A DNA stretch of 64,000 bases from positions 186,001-250,000 of the forward strand of contig NZ_SODP01000002.1 in the NCBI RefSeq assembly GCF_004365355.1, in the 5' to 3' direction. How positions within the stretch are numbered: position 1 is the first letter of the stretch; the number at the start of each line of letters is the position of its first letter. The notes under the pieces are model-generated. The model made no database searches and was not told the origin of the DNA. It was given only the letters and a program-made list of their open reading frames with translations. Source of the stretch: Kribbella pratensis (GTDB lineage Bacteria > Actinomycetota > Actinomycetes > Propionibacteriales > Kribbellaceae). A program made the translations under genes and the position numbers. This document shows, piece by piece, positions 43,718-52,300 of this stretch.

Positions 43718-44761
43718 TCATCCCCGCAAGTCCACGACCACCTTGATGTCGTCCGGTTCCCACACCAATGCATCCGGCCACTGCGACAGCGGCACGGTCC
43801 GGGTGATCAACCGCTGCAGCCAGGCCCGATCAGCCGCGAGCAGCACGTCGACAGCGTCCGCGTAGTGCCGTTTCCCCGCATTCACGGTCCCGACCAGTGC
43901 GGCGTTGCGCACCACCAACTGCCGGACCAGCGCGTCCAGCTCTACGTCGACAGTCGCCGGCCCGGGGTGGATCCCGGCCAGACACATCACACCGGCCGGT
44001 GGGAGCAGCGATGCGCAGTCGAACACCAGCTGCCCGGCTCCGGTCGCCTCAATCACCACATCAGGCACGACACCGAGCTCGCTCAGGTCCGTCAGGTACG
44101 TCCCACCCAGCGCCCGTACGAGCTCCGGCTTCGGCCCGTCCGAGACCCTGTCGAGCACATGTACGTCGTACCCGCGCTGCCGGGCGATGAGCGCCGCGAG
44201 CAGCCCGATCGGCCCAGCTCCGGTGACCAGCACCTGCTGCGGACCGAACCACGACCGCGCGCCAACCCGGTCCACCTGCTCCCACGCCTTGGTCAAAATG
44301 CTGGCCGGCTCCACGAGTACGCCGAGCTCCCCCAGCTCAGCAGGGATCGGCACGGCGAAGTACGGGTCGACCCGCCAGCGCTCAGCGCCGTACCCGTCCA
44401 TTTCCTTGATGCCGCGCTCGGTGTACTGACCGTTGCGGCAGAAGTCCCACTCGCCGCGCGCACACGCCGGACAGGGCACCGGGTCCGGTCGGCGGACCAC
44501 TCCGGCCACCAGGTCGCCGGCATCGAAGCCGGAGCCCAAAGGGGCCTCCAGCACGCGCCCGAGCGACTCGTGTCCGACGACCAGCTGGTCCGACCCCGGA
44601 CGTCCGCTGCCGAACGCCCCCGACACCAGCTCGATGTCGGTCCCGCAGATACCCGTCAGCAGGCCCTCCACGAGGATCGAACCGTCGGCAACGGGAGGCT
44701 CCGAGACCTCGCCTACTGTCGCCGAGTCGGACTTGCCCGGCGTCACTGTCATGGCCCGCAT
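43718..44761 (-). CDS. Zinc-dependent sugar/alcohol dehydrogenase (glucose-dehydrogenase-like MDR)
   Basis: 347 residues. Zinc-site Cys in TGICGTD and GHESLG; structural cluster CPACARGEWDFC with its Cys residues; Rossmann GAGPIGLLAAL. The arrangement GICGTDIELVSGAFG... resembles archaeal-type glucose 1-dehydrogenases, so an aldose or polyol is a likely substrate. It is divergent from nothing nearby; the transglutaminase gene ends four bases before its start on the same strand, so cotranscription at the end of the ATP-grasp operon is possible. Confidence 0.85.
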   Translation of the reverse strand: MRAMTVTPGKSDSATVGEVSEPPVADGSILVEGLLTGICGTDIELVSGAFGSGRPGSDQLVVGHESLGRVLEAPLGSGFDAGDLVAGVVRRPDPVPCPACARGEWDFCRNGQYTERGIKEMDGYGAERWRVDPYFAVPIPAELGELGVLVEPASILTKAWEQVDRVGARSWFGPQQVLVTGAGPIGLLAALIARQRGYDVHVLDRVSDGPKPELVRALGGTYLTDLSELGVVPDVVIEATGAGQLVFDCASLLPPAGVMCLAGIHPGPATVDVELDALVRQLVVRNAALVGTVNAGKRHYADAVDVLLAADRAWLQRLITRTVPLSQWPDALVWEPDDIKVVVDLRG

Positions 44762-44765
44762 GCGC

Positions 44766-45641
44766 TCAGGCTAACCGGGTCATGTCCACGGTCACCTCGA
44801 TGGCCGTCGCGGCGCCGCCGGAATAGATGCCCTTCAGCGGAGACACATCGCCGTAGTCCCGCCCGGTCGCCACCCAGACGTGGCGGTGACCGATCGGGAT
44901 GTCGTTGGTCGGATCGAATCCCCACCATTCACCTGTCCACGCCTCCACCCACGCATGACTCTCACCGACAACCGTCTCCCCCACCGACGCATCCGGTTTG
45001 GTGTGCAGGTATCCGGAGACGTAGCGGGCCGGTACGCCGACTGCCCGCAACATGGCCAAGGTCAGGTGCGCGTAGTCCTGGCACACGCCCTCACCGGCCT
45101 GCCAGGCGTCGACAGCCGACGAGTGCACACCAGTGGTGCCGCGCTGGTACTTCAGCTTGCCGTGCACCCACTTCGACACGGCCAGCACAGTCTCCTGCGG
45201 CGTACAGCCCTTGCGGAGCGAGCGTGCGACGGCAGCGAGCTCACCGTGCTTCGGGACGTAGGCGGACCACTCCAGGTAGTCGGCGTACGCGTCGAGGACG
45301 TCAGGTGACTTCAGTTGGGACCAGGTTGCGGCAACTGACGGTGTGGCCTGGTCGGTCGTCTCGACTACGGAGGCCGCGACCACCTTGAGCTCGGTGTGCG
45401 GAGTGTGCAGGTCGAAGGAGTTCACCTCTGTACCCCAGTAGTCCGTGTACTTGTACGCACGAGTCGCGGGGACCGTCTCCAGCCGCGCCACCATGAGGTT
45501 CTGCCGGTCGTCATGGCGCGGAGTCAGTCTGGCCTCGTTGTAGGACTGTGTGACAGCAGTCGCGTACCGATAGCCAGTCGTGTGCACCACCCGGAGACGC
45601 CACTGTGTTTGATTCTTTCCCCGCCCCACCGCCCCGGTCAC
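44766..45641 (-). CDS. Bacterial transglutaminase-fold protein (ATP-grasp cluster)
   Basis: 291 residues. N-terminal domain (LRVVHTTGYRYATAVTQSYNEARL, split in two strands), then the transglutaminase/protease fold with Cys in GEGVCQDYAHL, His in SHAWVEAWTG and Asp in GFDPTND. This is the third member of the conserved ATP-grasp / alpha-E / transglutaminase set, predicted by comparative genomics to build and cleave a peptide or tag. GTG 45641 overlaps the alpha-E gene stop (GTGA). The following dehydrogenase may be a passenger. Confidence 0.9.
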   Translation of the reverse strand: MTGAVGRGKNQTQWRLRVVHTTGYRYATAVTQSYNEARLTPRHDDRQNLMVARLETVPATRAYKYTDYWGTEVNSFDLHTPHTELKVVAASVVETTDQATPSVAATWSQLKSPDVLDAYADYLEWSAYVPKHGELAAVARSLRKGCTPQETVLAVSKWVHGKLKYQRGTTGVHSSAVDAWQAGEGVCQDYAHLTLAMLRAVGVPARYVSGYLHTKPDASVGETVVGESHAWVEAWTGEWWGFDPTNDIPIGHRHVWVATGRDYGDVSPLKGIYSGGAATAIEVTVDMTRLA

Positions 45642-46582
45642 AGGTTCACCTCCGCGTTGTTCCACTCGATCCACGGCACCGCATGGAAGTACTGACGCGA
45701 CACGGCCTCGCCGACCTCACGGACCATCGTCTGCAGGTCCTGCAGTCTGCCGGTCAGATCGTCCAGCAGGTCTGTCAGCCGGAGGAACTCCAGCTCGCTC
45801 CGGGCCTTGCCCAGCAACCGCGCAGCCTCTGCACCGGCACCGATCCGCGCCGCAGGCCCGTGGTCGAGGTCGTCCAGACAGGACTCCGCCTGCTGCAAGG
45901 CATGGAACACCGACCGCGGGAACAGACGGTCCAGCAACAAGAACTGCACGACCCGCGAGGCATCCAGCGCGCCGCGGTACGTCCGCAAGTACGTGTCGTG
46001 CGCGCCGGCGGAACGCAGTACCGTCACCCAGCCTGGTGAGGTCGGCCGGTCGCCGACTCGGGACATCAGCATCCGGACGATCATGTCCACGCGCTCCACC
46101 GAGCGACCGAGCACCAGGAACCGCCAGCCGTCGTCCCGGCTCATCGTGGAGTCGGCCAGCCCGGCGAACATCGCCGCCCGGTCCTCGACGAACGTGAAGA
46201 ACTCGTGCGGCCCCACTCGCCGCGCAGCCCGCTGACGCTCGGGTACGGCGTTCCACATGGCGTTGATGCACTGCCAGAGCTCGCTGGACACCACCTCGCG
46301 GGCGACGCGGGTGTTCTCGCGGGCACTGGCGATCGAGGACACGATCGACCCGGTCTCCGGCGACATGGCGACCAGCTCGGTCAGTCCCCACACGTCCAGC
46401 GTGCTGCCGTCGGGCGGAGTGATGCCGAGGACCGAGAGCAGCCTGCGGCTGGCCGTGTCCGCGTCGACGGTGGCGTCCTCGAGCAGTTGGTGCACCGACA
46501 CGTCGAGGATCCGAGCGGTGTCGTCCGCACGTTCGACGTACCGGCCGATCCAGTACAGCGACTCGGCGTTGCGTGCGAGCAT
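45638..46582 (-). CDS. Alpha-E domain protein (DUF403)
   Basis: 314 residues, almost all helical, with the family start MLARNAESLYWIGRYVERAD (split by a helix turn) and the repeated RxxER residues. Alpha-E proteins always occur with the circularly permuted ATP-grasp and transglutaminase-fold partners, in a predicted peptide-bond-forming system. No catalytic role is proven. ATG 46582 has GGGGAGG eight bases upstream. It starts 16 bases after the ATP-grasp gene and its stop overlaps the transglutaminase start. Confidence 0.92.
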   Translation of the reverse strand: MLARNAESLYWIGRYVERADDTARILDVSVHQLLEDATVDADTASRRLLSVLGITPPDGSTLDVWGLTELVAMSPETGSIVSSIASARENTRVAREVVSSELWQCINAMWNAVPERQRAARRVGPHEFFTFVEDRAAMFAGLADSTMSRDDGWRFLVLGRSVERVDMIVRMLMSRVGDRPTSPGWVTVLRSAGAHDTYLRTYRGALDASRVVQFLLLDRLFPRSVFHALQQAESCLDDLDHGPAARIGAGAEAARLLGKARSELEFLRLTDLLDDLTGRLQDLQTMVREVGEAVSRQYFHAVPWIEWNNAEVNL

Positions 46583-46598
46583 CGTCAGCACCTCCCCA

Positions 46599-48179
46599 TC
46601 ACTGTTGCTGCTGCTGTTGGGCGACGTTCAGTTCCGGACCACGCTCCGGCGTACTGTCCGTCCTCGGTGCGGGCGTCCCCAGACCGGGTCCGCGGAGCTC
46701 GGCGTCCTCGTCGGACGCTCTGGGCGCCAGCACCCAGGTGTCCTTGGAGCCGCCGCCCTGTGACGAGTTGACGACCAGACTGCCCTCCGGAATCGCCACT
46801 CTGGTCAGCCCGCCGGGCAGAACGAACACGTCGTCGCCGTCGTTGACAGCGAACGGCCGCAGGTCCACATGTCGCGGCTGCAGCCGTTCACCCACCTTCG
46901 TGGGCACAGTGGACAGCTGTACGACGGGCTGCGCGATCCAGCCGCGCGGATTGGCCCTGATACGACGACGCTGCGCCTGGAGCTCCTTCGGCGAGGCATC
47001 CGGTCCGAAGACGATGCCGTACCCGCCAGAGCCCTCCACCGGCTTGGTGACCAGCTCGTCGAGGCGATCCAGTACTTCGGTCTGCTCCGCGGGCAGCCAG
47101 CACCGGTACGTGTCGACGTTCGGCAGGAGTGGCGTCTCGCCCAGGTAGTACTTCAGGATCTCGGGCAGGTACGTGTAGATCAGCTTGTCGTCGCCCACAC
47201 CGTTGCCCACCGCATTGGCGATCACGACGTTACCCGACCGCGCCGCATTCACCAGACCGGCGACACCGAGCGCGGAGTCCGGCAGGAACTGCACCGGGTC
47301 CAGGAACTCGTCGTCGATCCGCCGGTAGATCACATCGACCCGCTGCTCGCCTTCCGTGGTCCGCAGGTAGATGACGTTGTTGCGGGCGAACAGGTCCCGG
47401 CCCTCGACCAGCTCCACCCCCATCTGGCGCGCCAGCAGCGAGTGCTCGAAGTACGCCGAGTTGTAGACGCCCGGCGTCAGTACTACGACGTTCGGATCGG
47501 TCGCATCCGTCGGGGCCGCGGCCCGCAGCGCCCGGAGCAGATGTACTGCGTAATCCCCGACAGCGCGGACCCGGTGCTTGGCGAACAGGTCCGGGAACAC
47601 CCGCGCCATCGTCCGGCGGTTCTCCATCACGTACGACACCCCGGACGGGCTGCGCAGGTTGTCCTCGAGCACGCGGAAGTCACCCTGCTCGTCGCGGACC
47701 ACGTCGATGCCGGCCACGTGGATGCGGACGCCGTTCGGCGGTGCGATACCGGCTGCCTGCCGGTGGAAGTGCTCGCAGGAGGTGATCAGCCGACGCGGCA
47801 GTACGCCGTCCGCGACGATCTGCTGGTCGCCGTAGATGTCGGCGAGGAACGCCTCGAGAGCACGCACCCGCTGCACCACGCCACGCTCCAGCCGGGACCA
47901 CTCCGCCGCGGTGATCACACGCGGCACCAGATCCAGCGGGAACGGCCGCTCCTCCCCCGACAGGCTGAACGTGATGCCCTGGTCCACCAGTGCCCGGTCC
48001 AGCGCCTCGGCCCGCGTAGTCAGGTCCGCGGGCTGCAGGGGCATGAGTGAGTCGTGCAGCCGTTTGTACGCCGTACGGACGCCGTCGACCGGGTCGAACA
48101 TCTCGTCGTACGCCCCGGCGTGCGGGCGGCGCGGATCCAGGTAGCCGTCGAACAAGGGGCGGGAAGATGCGCGGCTCAT
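46599..48179 (-). CDS. Circularly permuted ATP-grasp type 2 protein (DUF404/DUF407)
   Basis: 526 residues. Conserved blocks are PFPLDLVPRVI, GIAPPNGVRIHVAGIDVVR, VLEDNLRSPSGVSYV, PYSEXX-type YVPEILKYYLGE and KPVEGSGGYG, all typical of CP_ATPgrasp_2. ATP-grasp ligases form amide bonds, here presumably on a peptide substrate together with the alpha-E and transglutaminase-fold partners. The C-terminus ends in six consecutive Gln (CAG/CAA codons), unusual for a bacterium. Start ATG 48179 chosen for conserved content and the near -10 CAAGAT six bases upstream. Divergent from bcp. Confidence 0.92.
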   Translation of the reverse strand: MSRASSRPLFDGYLDPRRPHAGAYDEMFDPVDGVRTAYKRLHDSLMPLQPADLTTRAEALDRALVDQGITFSLSGEERPFPLDLVPRVITAAEWSRLERGVVQRVRALEAFLADIYGDQQIVADGVLPRRLITSCEHFHRQAAGIAPPNGVRIHVAGIDVVRDEQGDFRVLEDNLRSPSGVSYVMENRRTMARVFPDLFAKHRVRAVGDYAVHLLRALRAAAPTDATDPNVVVLTPGVYNSAYFEHSLLARQMGVELVEGRDLFARNNVIYLRTTEGEQRVDVIYRRIDDEFLDPVQFLPDSALGVAGLVNAARSGNVVIANAVGNGVGDDKLIYTYLPEILKYYLGETPLLPNVDTYRCWLPAEQTEVLDRLDELVTKPVEGSGGYGIVFGPDASPKELQAQRRRIRANPRGWIAQPVVQLSTVPTKVGERLQPRHVDLRPFAVNDGDDVFVLPGGLTRVAIPEGSLVVNSSQGGGSKDTWVLAPRASDEDAELRGPGLGTPAPRTDSTPERGPELNVAQQQQQQ

Positions 48180-48234
48180 CTGCGCATCTTGCACGTACGA
48201 TTGCGGCACTTCAATCGATTCGTGGAGGGCCCTG

Positions 48235-48702
48235 ATGTCCGATCGTCTGTCCGTCGGCGACACCGCACCCGACTTCACCCTGCCCGATGCCGACGGCAAC
48301 GACGTGGCGCTGAAGGACCTGCGCGGGAAGAACGTGATCGTCTACTTCTACCCGGCCGCGATGACCCCGGGCTGCACCAAGCAGGCGTGCGACTTCCGCG
48401 ACTCGCTCGACTCGCTGCAGGCCCACGGGTACGCCGTACTCGGGATCTCCCCGGACAAGCCGGCCAAGCTGGCGAAGTTCCGCGAGCGCGACGGCGTGAC
48501 GTTCCCGCTGCTCAGCGACCCCGACAAGGAGGTCCTGCAGGCGTACGGCGCGTTCGGCGAGAAGACCATGTACGGCAAGAAGGTAACCGGCGTGATCCGG
48601 TCCACGTTCGTCGTCGACCCGGACGGGAAGATCGCCGTCGCGCAGTACAACGTGAAGGCCACCGGGCACGTCGCAAAGCTGCGCCGAGACCTGGGCCTGT
48701 GA
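48235..48702 (+). CDS. bcp: Thioredoxin-dependent thiol peroxidase (peroxiredoxin Q / Bcp)
   Basis: Detoxifies peroxides using thioredoxin. 155 residues, standard for the family. Peroxidatic Cys in TPGCTKQACDF with the resolving Cys five residues later, the 1-Cys/atypical 2-Cys Bcp pattern. The DSPAKLAKF-like segment (SPDKPAKLAKF) and FVVDPDGKI end motif are present. ATG 48235 has GGAGGG upstream. Divergent from the ATP-grasp cluster; a shared region of 55 bp separates them. Confidence 0.95.
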   Translation: MSDRLSVGDTAPDFTLPDADGNDVALKDLRGKNVIVYFYPAAMTPGCTKQACDFRDSLDSLQAHGYAVLGISPDKPAKLAKFRERDGVTFPLLSDPDKEVLQAYGAFGEKTMYGKKVTGVIRSTFVVDPDGKIAVAQYNVKATGHVAKLRRDLGL

Positions 48703-48780
48703 ATCCCCCGCTGTGAATCCACCCTGTTAAGAGGGGTGTGAAAAGGCACCCTCCCCTGGGCTGTTCCGGAGGGAAACCTT

Positions 48781-48815
48781 CGACCGTTTCACGGAGATGG
48801 TCCATGGAACGGTCG
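48781..48815. promoter_or_regulatory. Inverted repeat CGACCGTT...AACGGTCG
   Basis: CGACCGTT (48781-48788) pairs with AACGGTCG (48808-48815). ATGG and CCAT inside the loop make a second small dyad. It may be a hairpin at the end of bcp transcripts or an operator. Confidence 0.45.
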
Positions 48816-48833
48816 TTTGAGCAGACTCGTTGC

Positions 48834-48849
48834 TGTGATTTGGATCACA
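48834..48849. promoter_or_regulatory. CRP/cAMP-receptor-type binding site
   Basis: TGTGATTTGGATCACA is a perfect TGTGA-N6-TCACA dyad, the consensus for CRP proteins including mycobacterial Crp. It lies about 200 bp upstream of the vWA protein gene. No CRP gene is in the window. Confidence 0.7.
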
Positions 48850-49045
48850 CCAGGATCTCACCGGACCGCGACGGCCCCGACACGGTGGGTGAGTTTTACA
48901 GCGTTCTTGTGAAAGAGCAGTACTGCGGGGGCCACCCGCGTTCAACCACAGCTGTGTCAAGAATCGTCGCGGCCTTCGCCCTGACCTGCCGAAACCGGGT
49001 AATCTGCGCGCGCAGTCAGCCTCTGGGAGGGAGGGACCTGCCGCG

Positions 49046-50698
49046 ATGGGAAAACATTCCTCTGCGGTGACGGGAAGTAACAACAACCGCCGTTCGGTGT
49101 ACATCACCGCGGTCGGCTTATTGGTGCTTTCACTGGGAGCGGTGTTCGTGGTCCGCTCCTTCGGCTCGGAGTCGGGTGCCGACGGATTCCTCGGCGGCAA
49201 CAAGGCGTGTGACGACCCGACACAGATCCAGATGGCGACCACGCCCGAGATGCAGTCCTCGCTCGAAGCCGCGGCCAAGTCGCTGGCGGCCAAGGGCGGT
49301 AAGGACGGCAACCCGTGCCTGCAGTTCACCATCACCGCGGCCCCGTCGTCCCAGATCGCCCGCGACGTCGCGCACGGCAGTGACAACCGGCCCGACCTGT
49401 GGGTACCGGACTCCTCGCTGTGGGTCGCCCAGGCCGACGACGGCCAGAGCGTCCCGACCATCGCGGTGCAGTCGATCGCGACCTCTCCGATGGTGCTCGT
49501 CGGCCGGAGGACGAACTTCGCCGACACCTCCTCGTGGCTGCGCATCATGAGCAAGACCGAGCCGGCCCTGCTCGACCCGCTGAGCACCTCGCCCGGCGCC
49601 CTCGCGCTGCTCGCCGTACAGGCGGAGCGGGCGAAGACCTCTGCGTCCGAGACCCAGATGTCGCAGGTGATCGTTCCGCTGGCGCAGCGCCTCGGTTCGA
49701 TGGCCAAGCCGTACACGGACGTCGAGGCGCTGTTCGGCCGGGCGGACCAGGACGGCAGCTCGGTCATCGTCCCGGCGTCCGAGCAGAGCTTCGTGAAGTT
49801 CCAGGAAGACCACCCGGACAATCAGCTGCGAGTGATCCAGCCGGCCACCGGCACGCTGTACCTGGACTACCCGATCGTGGTGACCGCCAAGTCCGACACC
49901 GACGCGGCGTCCAACGCCGCCCAGGCGCTGGCCGGCGAGCTGCTGACCGACTCGGCCGGGCAGGCGCGTGACCAGGCCGGGTTCCGCGACACCCAACTGA
50001 GCCCGCTCAGCGGCGGCCGCGGTGTCGGCGACGTGAACCAGCTGACCAAGCCGACCAGCGAGGCGATCGACACCACGCTGCAGAACTGGACCCGGCTGTC
50101 GCTGCTGACGCACTCGCTGGCAGTCATCGACGTCTCCGGTTCGATGAACGACAAGGTCGGCACGAAGACCCGCATGCAGCTCACCATCGAGGCGGCGGCG
50201 GGCGGCCTGAGCCTGTTCCCGGACAGCGCGTCGCTCGGCCTGTGGACGTTCTCGACCAAGATCGGGGTTGACGGGGCCGACTACAAGGAGCTGGTGCCGA
50301 TCGCACCGCTGTCGAAGCGGCAGCGCGGGAAGATCGTCGACCAGCTGAAGATCCAGCACCCGATCGCGAACGGCGGCACCGGGCTGTACGACACCGCGAT
50401 CGCCGCGGTCCGCGCCGTACGGCGGGGATACGACCAGCGTGCGGTCAACTCGATCCTGCTGTTCACCGACGGCAAGAACGACGACCCGGGCAGCCCGACC
50501 CTGGCCCAGGCGGTCAACACCCTGCGCGGTCTGCAGGACCCCGGCCGCCCGGTCCGCATCATCGCGCTCGGTATGGGTCCCGAGGTGAACGCCGACGAGC
50601 TCAGCGCCCTGGCCCAGGCCACCGGCGGCCAGGCGTACGTCGCCCGCCAGCCCGGCGACCTGAAGAACGTCTTCATCGACGCCCTGCAGAGCCGCTGA
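49046..50698 (+). CDS. Membrane-anchored solute-binding/vWA protein
   Basis: 550 residues. One N-terminal membrane helix (SVYITAVGLLVLSLGAVFVV), then an extracellular solute-binding-like region (about residues 60-330, ITAAPSSQIARDVAHG, SIATSPMVLVGRR) and a C-terminal von Willebrand A domain whose metal-ion site reads DVSGSM (about residue 362) with TFST and TDGKND further on. Similar Streptomyces/Kribbella proteins have a periplasmic-binding fold plus vWA, of unknown role; substrate binding and protein adhesion at the cell surface are both possible. Preceded by a CRP site. Confidence 0.82.
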   Translation: MGKHSSAVTGSNNNRRSVYITAVGLLVLSLGAVFVVRSFGSESGADGFLGGNKACDDPTQIQMATTPEMQSSLEAAAKSLAAKGGKDGNPCLQFTITAAPSSQIARDVAHGSDNRPDLWVPDSSLWVAQADDGQSVPTIAVQSIATSPMVLVGRRTNFADTSSWLRIMSKTEPALLDPLSTSPGALALLAVQAERAKTSASETQMSQVIVPLAQRLGSMAKPYTDVEALFGRADQDGSSVIVPASEQSFVKFQEDHPDNQLRVIQPATGTLYLDYPIVVTAKSDTDAASNAAQALAGELLTDSAGQARDQAGFRDTQLSPLSGGRGVGDVNQLTKPTSEAIDTTLQNWTRLSLLTHSLAVIDVSGSMNDKVGTKTRMQLTIEAAAGGLSLFPDSASLGLWTFSTKIGVDGADYKELVPIAPLSKRQRGKIVDQLKIQHPIANGGTGLYDTAIAAVRAVRRGYDQRAVNSILLFTDGKNDDPGSPTLAQAVNTLRGLQDPGRPVRIIALGMGPEVNADELSALAQATGGQAYVARQPGDLKNVFIDALQSR

Positions 50699-50702
50699 CG
50701 CA

Positions 50703-50739
50703 GTCGCCTCCCCTAGGATGTTCGTCTAGGGGAGGCGAC
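50703..50739 (+). terminator. Terminator hairpin after the vWA gene
   Basis: GTCGCCTCCCCTAG (50703-50716) pairs perfectly with CTAGGGGAGGCGAC (50726-50739) around a 9-base loop. It ends the vWA transcript and lies 12 bases before the tRNA gene. Confidence 0.8.
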
Positions 50740-50751
50740 CGCGCCTCTTCA

Positions 50752-50832
50752 GCCAGAGTGGTGGAACGGCAGACACACCGGCTTTAGGTGCCGGCGCCCC
50801 CGGGCGTGCGGGTTCAACTCCCGCCTCTGGCA
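50752..50832 (+). tRNA. tRNA-Leu (anticodon TAG)
   Basis: 81-base class II tRNA. Acceptor GCCAGAG pairs with CTCTGGC, followed by discriminator A. Anticodon loop TT-TAG-GT (anticodon at 50785-50787) in the stem CCGGC/GCCGG reads CUA leucine codons. A long variable arm and T-arm GCGGGTTCAACTCCCGC are present. The CCA end is not encoded. The MazG-like gene's ATG starts two bases after the discriminator. Confidence 0.97.
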
Positions 50833-50833
50833 C

Positions 50834-51163
50834 ATGCACCTGAACGAGTACCAGCAGGCCGCCCTCCGGACCGCCGCCCCGAAGGACAAGCCCAACGAGG
50901 TCTTCCACCTGCTCCTCGGACTGGTCGGCGAAGCAGGCGAACTCGCCGAGAAGGCGAAGAAGATCGTCCGCGACAAGGACAGCGACTTCACCCAATGGGA
51001 CCCCGAAGACCTCACCAAGGAACTCGGCGACACTCTCTGGTACATCGCAGTCCTCGCCAACCACTTCGACGTACCCCTCGAACAAGTAGCCCACCTGAAC
51101 CTCACCAAACTCGCCGACCGCCAGTCCCGAAACAAGCTGAGCGGCAGCGGCGACAACCGCTGA
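50834..51163 (+). CDS. MazG-like nucleotide pyrophosphohydrolase
   Basis: 109 residues of the all-alpha NTP pyrophosphatase superfamily. Metal-binding helices carry EAGELAEKAKK and KELGDTLWYIA (E-x-x-E and E-x-x-D). Predicted to clear non-canonical NTPs. ATG 50834 begins one base after the tRNA-Leu discriminator, so cutting the tRNA 3' end from a joint transcript would leave a leaderless mRNA; no ribosome-binding site is possible upstream without entering the tRNA. Confidence 0.88.
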   Translation: MHLNEYQQAALRTAAPKDKPNEVFHLLLGLVGEAGELAEKAKKIVRDKDSDFTQWDPEDLTKELGDTLWYIAVLANHFDVPLEQVAHLNLTKLADRQSRNKLSGSGDNR

Positions 51164-51164
51164 C

Positions 51165-52286
51165 TCAGACCTGAATCTGCCCGGTGGTGCCGTTAACGGT
51201 TACCCGGGCGCCGTCGGGGATCCGTCTGGTGGCGTCCGGGACGGCTAGGACGGCGGGGATTTGGTGTTCTCTGGCGACGATGGCGGCGTGGGAGAGGACG
51301 CCGCCTTGTTCGGTGATCACGCCGGCGGCGATGGACAGGAGCGGGGTCCAGGCCGGATCGGTGAACGGGCAGACGAGGATGTCGCCCGGGCGGACGTGAG
51401 CGAAGTCGGCTGGGCCCCGGACGACCCGCGCCGGCCCGGTTGCCGTACCGCGACTGCCGGGCGTACCGCTGAAGATGTCTGAGGTGCCGCAGGCGGTGCC
51501 CAGAGTGGCCGGGGTGTCGCTGGCGGGGGTGGTTGGGGAGGGCGCGGGGAGTGGGGGCTGGGCAGTGATGGGGCGGGATTGTAGGAGCCACGGGGTGTTG
51601 GCGGCGATTGCCCATTCGAGGTCTTGAGGGGCGCCTAGCGCGGCTGCAGCCTGGTGGGCGAGGGTGGCTAGGCGTACGGCGGTTGCGTCGGAGAGGGTGG
51701 GGCTGCGGCGGCGGGCGGTGGGGACCTGCTGGGTGCCGGTCAGGGTGAGGGCGGTTCGTTTGTCGGCGATCGTGCGGGTGACTCTGCCGTCGGCGACCTC
51801 GTATCGGTCGGGTGTCACCCGGCCTTCGACGATGCTCGGGCCCAGGCCCCAGCACGCCTCGATCGTCGTCGCGTCGTCACCGGTGAACATGACACCGGAG
51901 ACGTCCGCGTCCACCTGCAGCTGAACGATCACGGCCATCGGCGGCGCCTCGGCGCCGTCGCGATAAGCGACCGCTCGCGGCGACCACACCGACGCACGGC
52001 AGGCACGTACGGCGTCCAGGACAGCCGCCAGCCCTCGTACGCCGAGGAAGCTGTCGTGCTGTCCCGCGGCAGAGCTGAGCGCGGTGTCCTCGTTGGCCGC
52101 CGACGACCGTACGGCGACCAACGGGTTACCCATCCGGTGAAGCCACTGCCCAAGCTCGTCCGCAACCGCGCCGTCAGGTACGACCACGCCATCCGGGACC
52201 GGGAGGCCGGCGCGGATGAGGGCGCCCAACCCGCCGGCCTTCCCGCCGTACGCGTCCACGGTCGCTTCCGCGATCGGCACCAGCAC
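51165..52286 (-). CDS. Minimal PEP-utilising/pyruvate-phosphate-dikinase-like protein
   Basis: 373 residues. N-terminal ATP-grasp PPDK domain (AYGGKAGGLGALIRAGLPVP, VRSSAANEDTAL, GVMFTGD) and a C-terminal swivelling phosphohistidine domain with GGVLSHAAIVARE (His about residue 338). The large central domain of rifampicin phosphotransferase or the PEP-binding barrel of PPDK is absent, so it may need a partner or act as a phospho-relay. GTG 52286 has GGAGG five bases upstream. Divergent from two regulator genes across a triple-repeat operator. Confidence 0.8.
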   Translation of the reverse strand: MLVPIAEATVDAYGGKAGGLGALIRAGLPVPDGVVVPDGAVADELGQWLHRMGNPLVAVRSSAANEDTALSSAAGQHDSFLGVRGLAAVLDAVRACRASVWSPRAVAYRDGAEAPPMAVIVQLQVDADVSGVMFTGDDATTIEACWGLGPSIVEGRVTPDRYEVADGRVTRTIADKRTALTLTGTQQVPTARRRSPTLSDATAVRLATLAHQAAAALGAPQDLEWAIAANTPWLLQSRPITAQPPLPAPSPTTPASDTPATLGTACGTSDIFSGTPGSRGTATGPARVVRGPADFAHVRPGDILVCPFTDPAWTPLLSIAAGVITEQGGVLSHAAIVAREHQIPAVLAVPDATRRIPDGARVTVNGTTGQIQV

Positions 52287-52300
52287 GCCTACCTCCGATC

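Larger units (their letters stand above)
48703..49045. other. 343-bp intergenic region upstream of the vWA protein gene
   Basis: No gene recognised. It holds a hairpin (48781-48815), a CRP-like site (48834-48849) and, near its end, the ribosome-binding GGAGGGAGGG. The long AT-richer leader and stacked signals suggest a complex promoter for the vWA protein gene. Confidence 0.7.

Noticed and set aside
51165..52286. Rifampicin phosphotransferase (rph-type resistance gene)
   Set aside because: The ATP and phospho-His domains fit, but the central rifampicin-binding domain is missing and the length is less than half.
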